32,446 nucleotides of DNA from the NCBI GenBank assembly GCA_017937385.1, contig JAGBDR010000041.1, forward strand, positions 1-32,446, written 5' to 3'. The notes below the pieces were generated by a model that saw nothing but the letters and a program-made list of their open reading frames with translations, had not been told where the DNA came from and searched no databases. Positions 1 to 9,333 of this stretch are shown here, in pieces. Numbering within the stretch: the stretch's first letter is position 1; every line of letters starts with the position of its first letter. This stretch comes from Parabacteroides sp. GTDB lineage: Bacteria; Bacteroidota; Bacteroidia; Bacteroidales; Tannerellaceae. The position numbers were made by a program, and so were the translations under genes.

Positions 1-62
1 AAACATCTTAGGTTTAGGAAGTAGATATACACTTCTGAAGAGTAGTTATGTCTATATACGAA

Positions 63-102
63 CTTACCCAAGGATACGTTAATGTTCGTAAACTTGGGTA
101 AG
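63..102. repeat. Inverted repeat, possible hairpin
   Basis: A perfect 10-bp inverted repeat pairs CTTACCCAAG (63-72) with CTTGGGTAAG (93-102). A second pairing, TACGAAC (57-63) with GTTCGTA (84-90), would compete with it. No T-run follows directly on the plus strand, so this is not a standard intrinsic terminator. It lies in the 275-bp leader of the window, where I see no gene. It could be the 3' end of a transcript or a protein-binding site. Confidence 0.4.
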
Positions 103-143
103 ATTTTATAGATATTGTTTGGAGGGGACTTAGAATTCAGCCT

Positions 144-218
144 CCTATTATGCGAAGCGCCTACAGCGCTTTTTGACACACTTCCCTATTATGCACCTAC
201 AGCGCCTTTCGACACATC
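144..218. repeat. Imperfect tandem duplication downstream of the phosphate transporter genes
   Basis: Two imperfect copies lie side by side: 144-183 and 185-218. Both begin CCTATTATGC, share CCTACAGCGC and end with GACACA. The first copy carries six extra bases after CCTATTATGC. The segment lies just beyond the 3' end of the minus-strand gene that ends at 276. No protein is supported here. Confidence 0.5.
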
Positions 219-275
219 CTCATGTTATTCGCGCCATCCGCAGCCCCATAATATTTACGTTTATCAGACATTCCC

Positions 276-1964
276 TTAAATTTTCTTCTCAATAACCGCC
301 TGTACCACATTCAGCACATAATCGCCCAACTTTTCGGCTTCGCCGATGATGTCCATGTAATAGACACCGTCCTGATAGTGGTATTTCTTGTTGTTGATGT
401 CCTCCACATTGCGGGCTTTCAACTGGTTGCGGTAGTTGTTTATCTCATTCTCGATGTTGTAAGACGGATTGATATCGTCACGTACGAGTTCCGACTTCTT
501 CAGTATCTCGATCATGCGGCACAAAGCCTTCTCCGTGAGCGACAACATCTGGTCCACATTACGATTCTGTTCGTCCGTGAAAGTCGATTTGAACTCGTTG
601 CGGCGCTTGATGCTCCGCGCCATATTATTACAGGAGTCTGCGATACTTTCGATCTCCGATACGGCACGCAACATGATGCGGATCTCTTCCTTCCCCTCCG
701 AACTCAAGCGGCCTTCAGCCACGCAAGTCAAATAATTGGCGATCTCGATCTCCATCCGGTCGCTGATACTTTCGTATTTCTCGACACGGCTATACGTTTT
801 CAGGAACGTATCCTCGTTCTTCTCATAAAACAACGCTTTCACCATGTCCAGCATACGGCCCGTACGCTCGGCAAACAAGGTAATCTCCTCACGCGCCTGC
901 AAGATCGAAAGTTCGGCGGTCGACAACATACCTCCCGTGATATAGCGCAGGCGGTATTCCTCGTCCTCGTCCTTTTTCCCCTGGATCAGGAAACGGACGG
1001 TTTTTTCGATCAGGCCGACAAACCAGATCATGACAAATGTATTACTGATATTGAAAGCCGTATGGAAAGCCGCCAGTTTGAAAGATACAGCCACCGACGG
1101 ATCGGATATGCGCATCACGTTCGTGACGAACCAGGAGACGGCATCGGTGAATGGATAAAACAGGACCAAGACCCAAACCACACCGAATATGTTGAAGACA
1201 AGATGCGCCAAAGCTGCCCGTCTGGCCTGCACATTACCGGTCAAGGCCGCCAGGTTAGCCGTGATCGTCGTACCTATATTCTCACCTAATACGAGCGCCA
1301 CACCCAATTGGTAATCGATCCATCCGTTGGCACACATGATCAACGTGATAGCCATCGTCGCAGCAGAAGCTTGCACGATCATGGTCAGGATAGCTCCGAT
1401 AAACAGGAACAGGATGACAGAGAAAAAGCCCATATCGGCATAGTTCTGCACGAAAGCAAGCATATCCGGATTGGCTCCGAGATCCGGCGCATTGGCTTTC
1501 AAGGCCTGGAGCCCCATAAAAAGGAAAGAGAAACCGAAAATAAACTCCCCGGCCGACTTACGTGAGCTTTTCCCCGAAAACAGAAGCGGTATTCCAAACG
1601 CAAGCAGCGGAAAAGCGAATGCCGCAATATCGACTTTGAATCCCAAGGCAGAAATAATCCATGCCGTTACGGTCGTTCCGATATTGGCACCCATGATAAC
1701 TCCGATGGACTGGGTAAGCGTGAGCAAACCGGCATTTACAAAACTGACCACCATGACAGTCGTGGCGGATGAAGACTGGATCAAGGCTGTAATCAAAACG
1801 CCGGTAAGGACTCCGGTAACCCGGTTGGTCGTCATAGCCGTCAGAATCTTGCGCAGACTGTCACCCGCAAATTTCTGCAAGCCTTCACTCATCACTTTCA
1901 TACCGTACAGAAACAGCCCTAAAGATCCGATAAGGCAAAGGAAATCGAATAATGAATAGTCCAT
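276..1964 (-). CDS. Na+/phosphate cotransporter family protein with C-terminal PhoU-like region (copy 2)
   Basis: This 562-residue inner-membrane protein belongs to the Na/Pi cotransporter (NptA/PF02690-type) family. The N-terminal two thirds contain two inverted-topology repeats of hydrophobic helices. The first carries the family QSSSATT signature near residues 63-69, and the second carries the degenerate QASAAT. The last ~220 residues are helical and charged and resemble PhoU, which in this family is thought to be regulatory. The start at 1964 gives MDYSLFDF followed by a clean first membrane helix. The gene lies 34 bp downstream of a very similar paralogue, so the two are probably co-transcribed from the 3.7-kb region. 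Ion and phosphate specificity is inferred from the family. Confidence 0.9.
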   Translation of the reverse strand: MDYSLFDFLCLIGSLGLFLYGMKVMSEGLQKFAGDSLRKILTAMTTNRVTGVLTGVLITALIQSSSATTVMVVSFVNAGLLTLTQSIGVIMGANIGTTVTAWIISALGFKVDIAAFAFPLLAFGIPLLFSGKSSRKSAGEFIFGFSFLFMGLQALKANAPDLGANPDMLAFVQNYADMGFFSVILFLFIGAILTMIVQASAATMAITLIMCANGWIDYQLGVALVLGENIGTTITANLAALTGNVQARRAALAHLVFNIFGVVWVLVLFYPFTDAVSWFVTNVMRISDPSVAVSFKLAAFHTAFNISNTFVMIWFVGLIEKTVRFLIQGKKDEDEEYRLRYITGGMLSTAELSILQAREEITLFAERTGRMLDMVKALFYEKNEDTFLKTYSRVEKYESISDRMEIEIANYLTCVAEGRLSSEGKEEIRIMLRAVSEIESIADSCNNMARSIKRRNEFKSTFTDEQNRNVDQMLSLTEKALCRMIEILKKSELVRDDINPSYNIENEINNYRNQLKARNVEDINNKKYHYQDGVYYMDIIGEAEKLGDYVLNVVQAVIEKKI

Positions 1965-1998
1965 TCAATTAAAATTTAGGTAAATGTATAATTCGGTT

Positions 1999-3693
1999 TC
2001 ATATTTTTTTCTCGACAACAGCTTGCACGACATTCAACACATAGTCTCCCAGTTTTTCCGCTTCACCGACGATATCCATATAGTAGACTCCATCCTGATA
2101 CTGGTATTTCTTGTTGTTGATGTCTTCCACATTACGCGCTTTCAACCGACTCCGGTAATTATTGATTTCGTTTTCGATATTATAAGAAGGATTGGCATCG
2201 CTACGGACCAATTCCGATTTCTTCAGGATCTCGATCATGCGTTGCAAGGCCTTTTTCGTAAGCCCCAACATCTGGTCTACATTATGGTTCTGTTCGTCCG
2301 TAAACACCGACTTGAACTCGTTACGCCGCTTGATACTCCGCGCCATATTGTTGCACGAATCGGCAATGCTTTCTATTTCCGACACCGTACGCAGCATGAT
2401 GCGGATTTCTTCCTTGCTTTCCGAGCTCAACCGGCCTTCCGCCACGCAAGTCAAATAGTTGGCGATCTCGATTTCCATCCGGTCGCTGATGTTCTCATAC
2501 TTTTCCACCCGGTTGTAGGTCTTCAAGAAAGACTCTTCGTTCTTGTCATAAAACAGATCCTGCACCATCTCCAACATACGGCCGGCACGTTCGGCAAACA
2601 GAGAGATCTCCTTATGCGCCTGCAAGATGGACAGTTCGGCCGTTGAAAGCATGCTGCCGGTGATATAACGCAAACGGTATTCTTCTTCGTCTTCCGACTT
2701 AGGTTTGATCACGATGCAGACCAAACGTTCGATCCATTTGACAAACCAGATCAAGATCAACACATTGCAGATATTGAACGCGGTATGGAAGGCAGACAAC
2801 GTATACGTGATGGCCACCTCCTTCGGCGTATTGGGGGCCAAATAATCGACAAGGCGGATCACGGTGTCGATAAAAGGATGGAACACACACAAAATCCAAA
2901 TCACCCCGAAGAAGTTAAAGATGAAATGGGCCAATGCCGCCCGCCGTGCCTGCGCATTCCCGGTCAACGCCGCGATGTTGGAGGTGACGGTCGTACCGAT
3001 ATTCTCCCCCATCACCAACGCGATCCCCAAATAGAGGTCAAGGACACCGCTGGAACAGAGGATCAAGGTGATAGCCATCACGGCAGCCGACGATTGCACT
3101 GCCATCGTAATCGTCCCCCCGATCAGCAGGAACAACAACACGGAAAACATCCCCCACTCCTTGCAAGAGGCGATAAAATTCAAGATCATTTCATTGTGTT
3201 CCAGATCCATGTGCAAGGCATTCTCCCTCAACGTAGACAAGCCTAAAAACATGAAAGCGAACCCGAAGACAAATTCTCCCAACGACTTGCGTCCGCTTTT
3301 CTTGGAAAATATCAAAGGCAGGGACAAGGCGAAAAGCGGGAAAATCACGTTCGACATGTTGAACTGGAAACCGAAGACCGACATGATCCAGGCCGTCACC
3401 GTAGTCCCGATGTTGGCTCCCATGATGACGGATATGGCCTGTGCCAACGTGAGCAGCCCGGCGTTTACAAAACTGACGGTCATGACCGTCGTCGCGGTCG
3501 ACGACTGGACAGCCGCCGTCACGAATGCTCCAGTCAGCAAACCGGTAAAGCGATTGGTCGTCATCGCCCCCAAGATATTGCGCAAATGGTCGCCAGTCAA
3601 CTTCTGAAGGCTTTCGCTCATCACTTTCATCCCATACATCAAAAGGGCAAGCGAACCGAGCAACTTTAGTACAATAAATATAGTGTTATCCAT
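1999..3693 (-). CDS. Na+/phosphate cotransporter family protein with C-terminal PhoU-like region (copy 1)
   Basis: This 564-residue paralogue of the next gene downstream shows the same architecture: Na/Pi cotransporter repeats with QSSTATT and QSSAAV signatures, then a PhoU-like helical tail. The two proteins are nearly identical over long stretches of the tail (for example the region around EIEIANYLTCVAEGRLSSE) but differ more in the central membrane part. This indicates a tandem duplication followed by divergence of the transport core. Unlike copy 2, this copy keeps serine at both QSS motifs. It is the first gene of the minus-strand pair and is divergent from the nucleoside kinase gene, with 92 bp between the starts. 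Confidence 0.9.
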   Translation of the reverse strand: MDNTIFIVLKLLGSLALLMYGMKVMSESLQKLTGDHLRNILGAMTTNRFTGLLTGAFVTAAVQSSTATTVMTVSFVNAGLLTLAQAISVIMGANIGTTVTAWIMSVFGFQFNMSNVIFPLFALSLPLIFSKKSGRKSLGEFVFGFAFMFLGLSTLRENALHMDLEHNEMILNFIASCKEWGMFSVLLFLLIGGTITMAVQSSAAVMAITLILCSSGVLDLYLGIALVMGENIGTTVTSNIAALTGNAQARRAALAHFIFNFFGVIWILCVFHPFIDTVIRLVDYLAPNTPKEVAITYTLSAFHTAFNICNVLILIWFVKWIERLVCIVIKPKSEDEEEYRLRYITGSMLSTAELSILQAHKEISLFAERAGRMLEMVQDLFYDKNEESFLKTYNRVEKYENISDRMEIEIANYLTCVAEGRLSSESKEEIRIMLRTVSEIESIADSCNNMARSIKRRNEFKSVFTDEQNHNVDQMLGLTKKALQRMIEILKKSELVRSDANPSYNIENEINNYRSRLKARNVEDINNKKYQYQDGVYYMDIVGEAEKLGDYVLNVVQAVVEKKI

Positions 3694-3785
3694 AAAAATA
3701 GTTATATACAGACCAGTGACGAGTCGGCATTCGATTTATATTCCTAATTTTATGGGACAAAAATAAAAATAATAACCGAGATAGT
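3694..3785. promoter_or_regulatory. Divergent promoter region between phosphate transporter and nucleoside kinase
   Basis: This 92-bp A/T-rich gap must hold both promoters. On the minus strand, TATTTTTG (plus 3758-3765) matches the Bacteroidota -7 box TAnnTTTG. On the plus strand, TAATTTTA (3745-3752) is a one-base-off -7 box for the kinase. I could not find a good -33 TTTG for either, so both assignments are tentative. Confidence 0.35.
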
Positions 3786-5453
3786 ATGTCTGAAACAATT
3801 ACAATTTTTTGCAAAAACAACAACCTGTATAAAGAAGTGCCGGTCGGCTCTTCTTTATTGGAGATTTATTCGCTGGTCGGCGCACCGCTCCGGTCACGCC
3901 CGATGAATGCGCAGGTCAATAATAAGACAGAAGGGCTTACCTTCCGTTGCTGGCATCCAAAAGATATTGAGTATGTCGACTATTCCGGGCCTTCGGGGAT
4001 GCGAACGTATGTCCGTTCCCTCTGTCATATTTTCTCGAAAGCCGTCAACGACGTGCTTCCTGCGGCCACCCTGAACCTGGAACATTCCATATCGAAAGGT
4101 TACTATTGCGTGATCCACAACGGCAAGAAAATCGACGAAGAGACAATCGGCAAGCTCAAGAAGCGGATGCGTGAAATCATCGACGCCGACCTTCCTTTCC
4201 ACTTGAAGACGGTCCGCACGGCCGATGCGGCAGTCCTGTTCCGGGAAAGAGGGATGAACGACAAAGCCCGCCTGATCGAAAGTGCCGGTATGCCCTATAC
4301 CTCTTATTATGAGCTGGACGGTTACATCAACTATTTCTACGGTTGCCTGACACCATCCACTGGCTATATCCGGCAATTCGACCTGGTCCCCTATTTCGAC
4401 GGCGTGTTGCTGCGCGTGCCCCAAAGGACCGACCCGACAGCGTTGGAGCCGGTTATCCACCAAGACAAGATGTTCCAGGTCTACAAAGAGCATCTGACCC
4501 TGCAACACACGGTCGGGCTCGATAACGTCGGCGACCTGAACCGGGCGATAGAGAAAGGCATGGCGTCCGAGATCGTCATGGTTTCCGAAGCCATGCAGGA
4601 AAAACAGGTAGCCAAGATCGCGGAAGAGATCGCCGCCCGTTACGACAACGGCGTCCGTATCGTGTTGATTTCCGGTCCCTCCTCTTCAGGGAAAACGACC
4701 TTCTGCAAGCGGTTGGAGATCCAGTTGATCACCAACCTGATCCATCCGGTCGGACTTTCACTGGACGACTACTTCCTGAACCGCGAAGACACGCCGAAAG
4801 ACGAATCCGGAGAATATGACTTCGAATCGCTGTACGCACTCGACTTGCCCTATTTCAACCACGAATTGCAGAAGTTGCTTTCAGGAGAAGAGATCGATGT
4901 GCCGAGCTTCGATTTCGAAACGGGCCGCCGCGTATTCAAAGGGAAAAAACTGAAGATGCGGGAAAACTCCGTCTTAGTGATAGAAGGCATCCACGCCTTG
5001 AACCCCGAACTGACCTCCATGATCGAAGACCGCTACAAATATCAGATCTACGTGTCTGTGCTGACTTCCATCTCGTTGGACAACCACAACTGGATTCCGA
5101 CAACCGACAACCGCCTCTTGCGCCGCATCATCCGCGATTACCGCTTCCGGGGATATTCCGCCCGCGACACGATCGCCCGCTGGCCCAGCGTACGCCGGGG
5201 AGAGGAGAAATGGATATTCCCATATCAGGAAAATGCGGACGCGATGTTCAACAGCGCCATGCTGTACGAGCTGGCCGCCCTGCGCAAGTTTGCCGAGCCG
5301 ATCCTGAGAGAAGTGCGCGAATGCGATCCGGAAAATGCCGAAGCATACCGCCTGCTCCGTTTCCTCCGCTATTTCAACAGCATCCCCGACACCGGGCTTC
5401 CCGGCACGTCCCTGCTGCGTGAATTCCTCGGAGGGGGCAGCTTCCGGTATTGA
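3786..5453 (+). CDS. Nucleoside (uridine-type) kinase with N-terminal TGS/ThrRS-like region
   Basis: This 555-residue cytoplasmic protein has a TGS-like N-terminus (residues ~1-70). A threonyl-tRNA-synthetase second-additional-domain-like region follows (to ~240; the HSISKGYYCVIHNGKKIDEETI stretch is of this kind). Its C-terminal half is a P-loop kinase with Walker A GPSSSGKTTF at residues 297-306 and a downstream LSLDDYF motif typical of the uridine kinase/phosphoribulokinase fold. Bacteroidota and Thermotogota nucleoside kinases share this layout. The expected reaction is ATP-dependent phosphorylation of a nucleoside, probably a pyrimidine. It is transcribed alone and converges on the AraC gene 42 bp downstream. 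No aminoacylation core is present. Confidence 0.88.
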   Translation: MSETITIFCKNNNLYKEVPVGSSLLEIYSLVGAPLRSRPMNAQVNNKTEGLTFRCWHPKDIEYVDYSGPSGMRTYVRSLCHIFSKAVNDVLPAATLNLEHSISKGYYCVIHNGKKIDEETIGKLKKRMREIIDADLPFHLKTVRTADAAVLFRERGMNDKARLIESAGMPYTSYYELDGYINYFYGCLTPSTGYIRQFDLVPYFDGVLLRVPQRTDPTALEPVIHQDKMFQVYKEHLTLQHTVGLDNVGDLNRAIEKGMASEIVMVSEAMQEKQVAKIAEEIAARYDNGVRIVLISGPSSSGKTTFCKRLEIQLITNLIHPVGLSLDDYFLNREDTPKDESGEYDFESLYALDLPYFNHELQKLLSGEEIDVPSFDFETGRRVFKGKKLKMRENSVLVIEGIHALNPELTSMIEDRYKYQIYVSVLTSISLDNHNWIPTTDNRLLRRIIRDYRFRGYSARDTIARWPSVRRGEEKWIFPYQENADAMFNSAMLYELAALRKFAEPILREVRECDPENAEAYRLLRFLRYFNSIPDTGLPGTSLLREFLGGGSFRY

Positions 5454-5495
5454 CCTGCCGCCCTGGAGGCGACACTTGCGTAAACGAAGCCATCC

Positions 5496-6368
5496 TTATT
5501 TCGTCACTTCCCGTGGAGAAACACCCATTTGTTGTTTGAATATCCGGGAAAAATACTGGGGAGACTGGAAGCCGCAGGCAAAGCATACTTCCTTGACAGA
5601 CATCTCCGTATTCCGCAACAATTCAATTGCTTTGTTGATCCGGATCTGGTTCAGGTAATCCAACGGGGAGAGATTCAGATATTGGGAAAAAAGTTTACGC
5701 AAGTAGCGTTCTCCGACCCCTGTCTGGGAGGCGACATCGCTGATCGTCACTACTGACTGGTAATTCAAGCGGATATAAGAGATCGCTTTCTTCAGCGAAT
5801 CATTCGTACAGATCGGCAGGTACGCCTCATCTAAATAGCGATAAATCAAGATCAGCAGTTCGGCATAGTACATGACAACCAGATACTGGTAATATTTGTT
5901 TTTCTGGTTCATCTCATTGACAATACGCTGTACGGCACGCATGATCCGGACGTTATTCACGATCTTGATCAGCCGGTTCTCTTCCGAAAAGATCGTGACC
6001 GGCCCCAGTTCGCCCGCTCCGTCCTGCCCCGACGAATTGAAGCGGGAAAAGATTTCAGGCAGGAATTCAAGCTGCATCAGGGTCGTATCATCCGACCCCG
6101 CCTCAAAAGTATGCTCGACATTGGAGCAGATCACCATCATCTCATTTTCCTTGAAACTGATGCTCTCGTTCTCCAGATGCAGGATGCAGTTCCCCTTCTT
6201 CACATAATTGATCTCTATACGCAGGTGTTTATGCGGCCCAAAAGTCTCAAACGGCTGAAAAGAGACAAAGCGGAACACATCTGCCAGCCGTTTGTACTTC
6301 AGATTCTCGGTAATGCCTTCCAACATCCCCCATAAAGATTGTTCGGACGATAGTTCCATAATACGCAT
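5496..6368 (-). CDS. AraC-family transcriptional regulator
   Basis: This 290-residue one-component regulator has an N-terminal cupin-like sensor half (residues ~30-120, with the HKHLRIEINYV and CILHLENESI strands). Its C-terminal AraC DNA-binding domain has two helix-turn-helix units; the second contains the classical GFQSPQYFSRIFKQQMGVSP stretch. Such proteins commonly sense sugars and activate nearby catabolic genes. It follows the broken GH2 gene in the same direction with a 73-bp gap and has its own candidate promoter, so it may once have controlled that glycosidase. The ligand is not deducible. Confidence 0.92.
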   Translation of the reverse strand: MRIMELSSEQSLWGMLEGITENLKYKRLADVFRFVSFQPFETFGPHKHLRIEINYVKKGNCILHLENESISFKENEMMVICSNVEHTFEAGSDDTTLMQLEFLPEIFSRFNSSGQDGAGELGPVTIFSEENRLIKIVNNVRIMRAVQRIVNEMNQKNKYYQYLVVMYYAELLILIYRYLDEAYLPICTNDSLKKAISYIRLNYQSVVTISDVASQTGVGERYLRKLFSQYLNLSPLDYLNQIRINKAIELLRNTEMSVKEVCFACGFQSPQYFSRIFKQQMGVSPREVTK

Positions 6369-6384
6369 TGTTTTATCGATGGCA

Positions 6385-6392
6385 CAAAGTTA
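6385..6392 (-). promoter_or_regulatory. -7 box of the AraC regulator gene
   Basis: The minus strand reads TAACTTTG here, an exact TAnnTTTG match, about 17 bp before the AraC start codon at 6368. The nearest TTTG upstream (plus 6417-6420) is 24 bp away, slightly farther than the usual 19-21 bp, so only the -7 element is convincing. Confidence 0.45.
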
Positions 6393-6441
6393 CTAAAAAA
6401 CGGACAGGGAAGTATCCAAAAGCAAAATAACGACAAACAGA

Positions 6442-8118
6442 TTACTCCACCCTCACCCTTACACTTCCGCCAATCCGGTCTCCTTTCTTCAAGGGTTTCC
6501 GGTAGGGGGCGTAGTAGCTGTTGAGGAACATCTCATTGCCGGCCGTTACAAAGTCGGCCACCAAGAAACGGATCCTATCTTTCTCCAACCAGGAACGCCA
6601 ATGCTGTTTGCCATTGGAGGGAACCGTTATCTGATGACCGGTTCCGTCTTTCAGGCCGGCATACCAGATGTTCCGGCGGGTAGAGCGGAAATCATTGCTT
6701 CCCAACTCGTTGTAATCCAAACTCCAGGACCACCCCAGCTCCGTGCGCGGATCGACTTTGGCGGGGAGTCCTTCGTAAAAGAGGCTGGCTTCCCCTACCG
6801 GACGGCTGATGTGGTCGGCAGGATAGACACTCCACATACCCTCCCGACGCCAGAAGGTTTTGTCGAAAGAGGCAGGCGCTTCAAACACCAGTCCCCACTG
6901 CCGCGGGTTCACCTCTTCAAGGGCCTCAAAAGAGTAGGCGACTGTCAGTTCACCTCCTGCATTTATTTTCAGATCATATGATCCGGCAAACTCCTTATAA
7001 GCGCCAGCCACCTTGATCAAGACATCATCCCCCTGTTGAACCGCCTCCACTTTTTCTACCTGCCACTCGGAGCATAGGTCATTGAACACAGACGTATTGG
7101 CGTTGTGGTTCGGATAACATCCGCCGCCGGTCAACGGCAAAGCCATCAACCACGGACCGCCGTTCAAAATCTCTTTCTTCCCTTTCTTGACCGAAAGGAT
7201 CTGGCCGGAAACACGGCTGACTTCACACATAAAATCCTTTCCGCTGACGACATAACGGTCTTTCTTCTCTTTCAACCGAGGGGGAATGGAGAGACGCACG
7301 GCCGTGCGTCTCAACAATTCATTCTGGACCTGCCTGCCGACCGGAATCAAATATTCATCGGCCGTAAAACCGCGAGGATCGGCAAAAGAGAGATAGAGCT
7401 CATTCGCCTTTTCCGGATGGGCTATCCGGATGCGGAGCTGCCCCTTTTCACCGGGTTCCAGATCGACGAAAGCGATTCCCTTTTCCGCTCCATACTGCCA
7501 CCTGATGCGCAGTTCGTTCAGATTAGTATAGGTGTACCGGTTTTCAAGCTCGACAACCAGTTCGGAGGCCGGCGACAAACGCTTCGTCTCCACCCGTATC
7601 GGGCTATAGATCTTCTTCATATCCCAATATTCCGGCTTCGGGCGGCGCCAACCGTCGATCGGTCCCCAAGGGCCGTAGCCGACCGCATCACCGCCCGGCA
7701 TTTGGAAAATATCGTCGATACCAGACCAGATGGAGCCTCCTAAGGCACCCGGTGTCTGATACATATTGTCCCACGTCGGGGCCAACGCCAACGCCCAGTC
7801 GCTGCGGATGCCGGGGTCCGTCACCAGCTCGCTCCGGTTATAGACATTCAGGTGACAATATTCGCCGTAAATCATCGGGCGGTCGCTCTTCGCAGCCACC
7901 TTATAGCCGTTAGGGCCGGGATAATGGATATTCGCGATCGGTGCCGTACTGCCTTGGTTGTTGAAACCGCCATACGCCTGGTCGTGGAACGTGAACGGAC
8001 GGGTAGGATCGGCCTTTTCCATATAGACCTGCACCTGGGCGAACTCCTTGTTCCAATAGGATTCATTCGCCATCGACCAAAAGAGGATGGAGGGATGGTC
8101 CGCTTTGTTTCTGTTCAT
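6442..8118 (-). pseudogene. Broken GH2 glycosidase, C-terminal catalytic fragment
   Basis: The reading frame of 558 codons starts abruptly inside the catalytic barrel of a family 2 glycoside hydrolase (beta-galactosidase type). It begins at the DHPSILFWSMANES segment, whose NE is the expected acid/base, and includes MIYGEYCH, whose E is the expected nucleophile. It then runs through the C-terminal beta-sandwich domains. It lacks a signal peptide, the sugar-binding domain and the first half of the barrel. The nominal ATG at 8118 is simply an internal methionine overlapping the upstream fragment in another frame. The fragment is therefore unlikely to be a functional enzyme although both catalytic glutamates survive. 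A 28-bp palindromic repeat is embedded at 7288-7315. Confidence 0.85.
7288..7315. repeat. 28-bp palindromic element, copy A (in broken GH2 gene)
   Basis: The central 22 bp (7291-7312) form a perfect palindrome, GAGACGCACGG plus its reverse complement. The outer bases match the other copies at all but two positions. Read in the gene direction it encodes RRTAVRLS within a linker between beta domains. In this frame the intact element would place TAG in phase, but here the codon is TTG, so the frame stays open. Confidence 0.8.
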
Positions 8119-8806
8119 AAAAACGGGTAGCCGGCTTCTCGCAGAACGACCATGTGCCGTTTAAGGAGAGGACGGGGGTATAGACACCGGCTACCTGATG
8201 AGGTTTGCTAATATAGGTAGGCAAGACCTTTTCCGCACAGACCGTCGTGTCTACGGTGTAAGCCTGTGTATGCGCCAATTCCTTTTTGCGTTCTTCCCCG
8301 AAAGGTTTCAGCCGGGTCGGATTGGACGAATAGAGGTTCAACTCCGACACAATCGCATTGTCCCCTTTCAAGACCTCGAACACCAGAACCAACTGCCCGT
8401 AGGCATAGGCTTTCTTCGGCAGGTCGATCGTGTAGCGTTGCTCCTTTCCCTCTTCCAGTACAACGGGAGCCTGCACCTCGTTGCCATCGGCCACGATGCG
8501 CTGTTCACGCCGGCTGTCGGCCAGGTAGACGACCTCCATCCGGTAATCGGCCTGTATATCCATCTGATCGAAAGCATAAATGACCATCCCGCCGAAATTG
8601 CAGGTTTTCGCCTCTTTGCTTCCCGTGAAAGCATCCGGCAATGTATAGTTATCACCCTTGATCAGAAAGGCTTGTGTACCCGCCACTCCGCAGTCGTTTG
8701 CCGCAACCTGCTGCATTTCCTTGTTCTGGGCCTGCAAGCCGAGGCATAAAGAAAGCATGACTCCCGCACCGAGCAGCCTCCTTTTAGATAGAAAGGACCT
8801 ACGCAT
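8063..8806 (-). pseudogene. Broken GH2 glycosidase, N-terminal fragment
   Basis: This frame of 247 codons has a signal peptide (MRRSFLSKRRLLGAGVMLSL... ending LQAQ), a beta-rich N-terminal domain and then the hallmark LSLNGTWSF that opens a GH2 sugar-binding domain. Immediately after CEKPATRFYE it reads out of phase into the sequence that, one frame over, encodes the GH2 catalytic barrel. Most of the sugar-binding domain, the Ig-like domain and the first part of the barrel are therefore missing, roughly 300-400 residues by comparison with family members. Both an internal deletion and a phase change are needed to explain this. Together with the fragment at 6442-8118 it represents one gene on the minus strand. 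Confidence 0.85.
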
Positions 8807-8838
8807 ATTTGTCTCCGTTTTTTTAAATTATCCGTACG

Positions 8839-8846
8839 CAAAAATA
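8839..8846 (-). promoter_or_regulatory. Candidate -7 box of the broken GH2 gene
   Basis: The minus strand reads TATTTTTG, an exact TAnnTTTG match, 32 bp before the start codon at 8806. No TTTG lies at the expected 19-21 bp upstream; the only nearby one is 11 bp away. This is weak support only. Confidence 0.3.
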
Positions 8847-9232
8847 CGGACAATCTCCAAACCGATCTCCCCTCTATCCGAATGGAATACACTCCTGCCA
8901 GGAACAAAAAACAGGAAAACTGATACAAAACGGAACTGGCCTTCGGATATGGCAGCCGATCCATAGCAGCTACTGCCCCCGGTAGAAACAGAGCAAAAGG
9001 GCCGACAGACTCCAAACCCGCCAAACGACAATCATTTTGTATAACTCCGTCATTCATATAACACATCCACCAATCACCATCCATCCTTTCAACGGCTCTT
9101 CCCAATCCCCCTTATTGTATATTATCGTTTCTTTTACAAAAATATACAATCCTTATAAATGGCTTGAAAATCCGTTTCTGACGGCTGAAAAGAGGGGTTA
9201 CCGCCATGAAGTGCGCAGTTTTTTTCCACGAA

Positions 9233-9333
9233 GACCGTCTTCATCGCCGTGAAGTCCGACTTCACAACGGGTAAAACCGGACTTCAGGAACCATGAAGAC
9301 GGTCGTCACGGCGATAAAGACGGTCGTCACGGC
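9233..9333. repeat. Cluster of short inverted and direct repeats
   Basis: GACCGTCTTCAT (9233-9244) is the exact reverse complement of 9293-9304. Between them, 9249-9265 is an odd palindrome with 8-bp arms (GTGAAGTC / GACTTCAC), and GAAGTCCG (9251-9258) can also pair with CGGACTTC (9278-9285). The 17-bp unit starting AAGACGGTCGTC occurs twice, at 9296-9312 and 9317-9333, a 21-bp period. A transcript through it could fold in alternative ways. Confidence 0.7.

Noticed and set aside
378-1289. 303-codon plus-strand frame opposite the phosphate transporter
   Set aside because: It is an antisense shadow of the minus-strand Na/Pi gene with no domain features. The same holds for the 220-codon frame at 1984-2646.
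4207-4232. GCACGGCCGATGCGGC in the nucleoside kinase as a partial palindromic element
   Set aside because: Only the central bases resemble the 28-bp element, and the sequence encodes an ordinary part of the kinase family.
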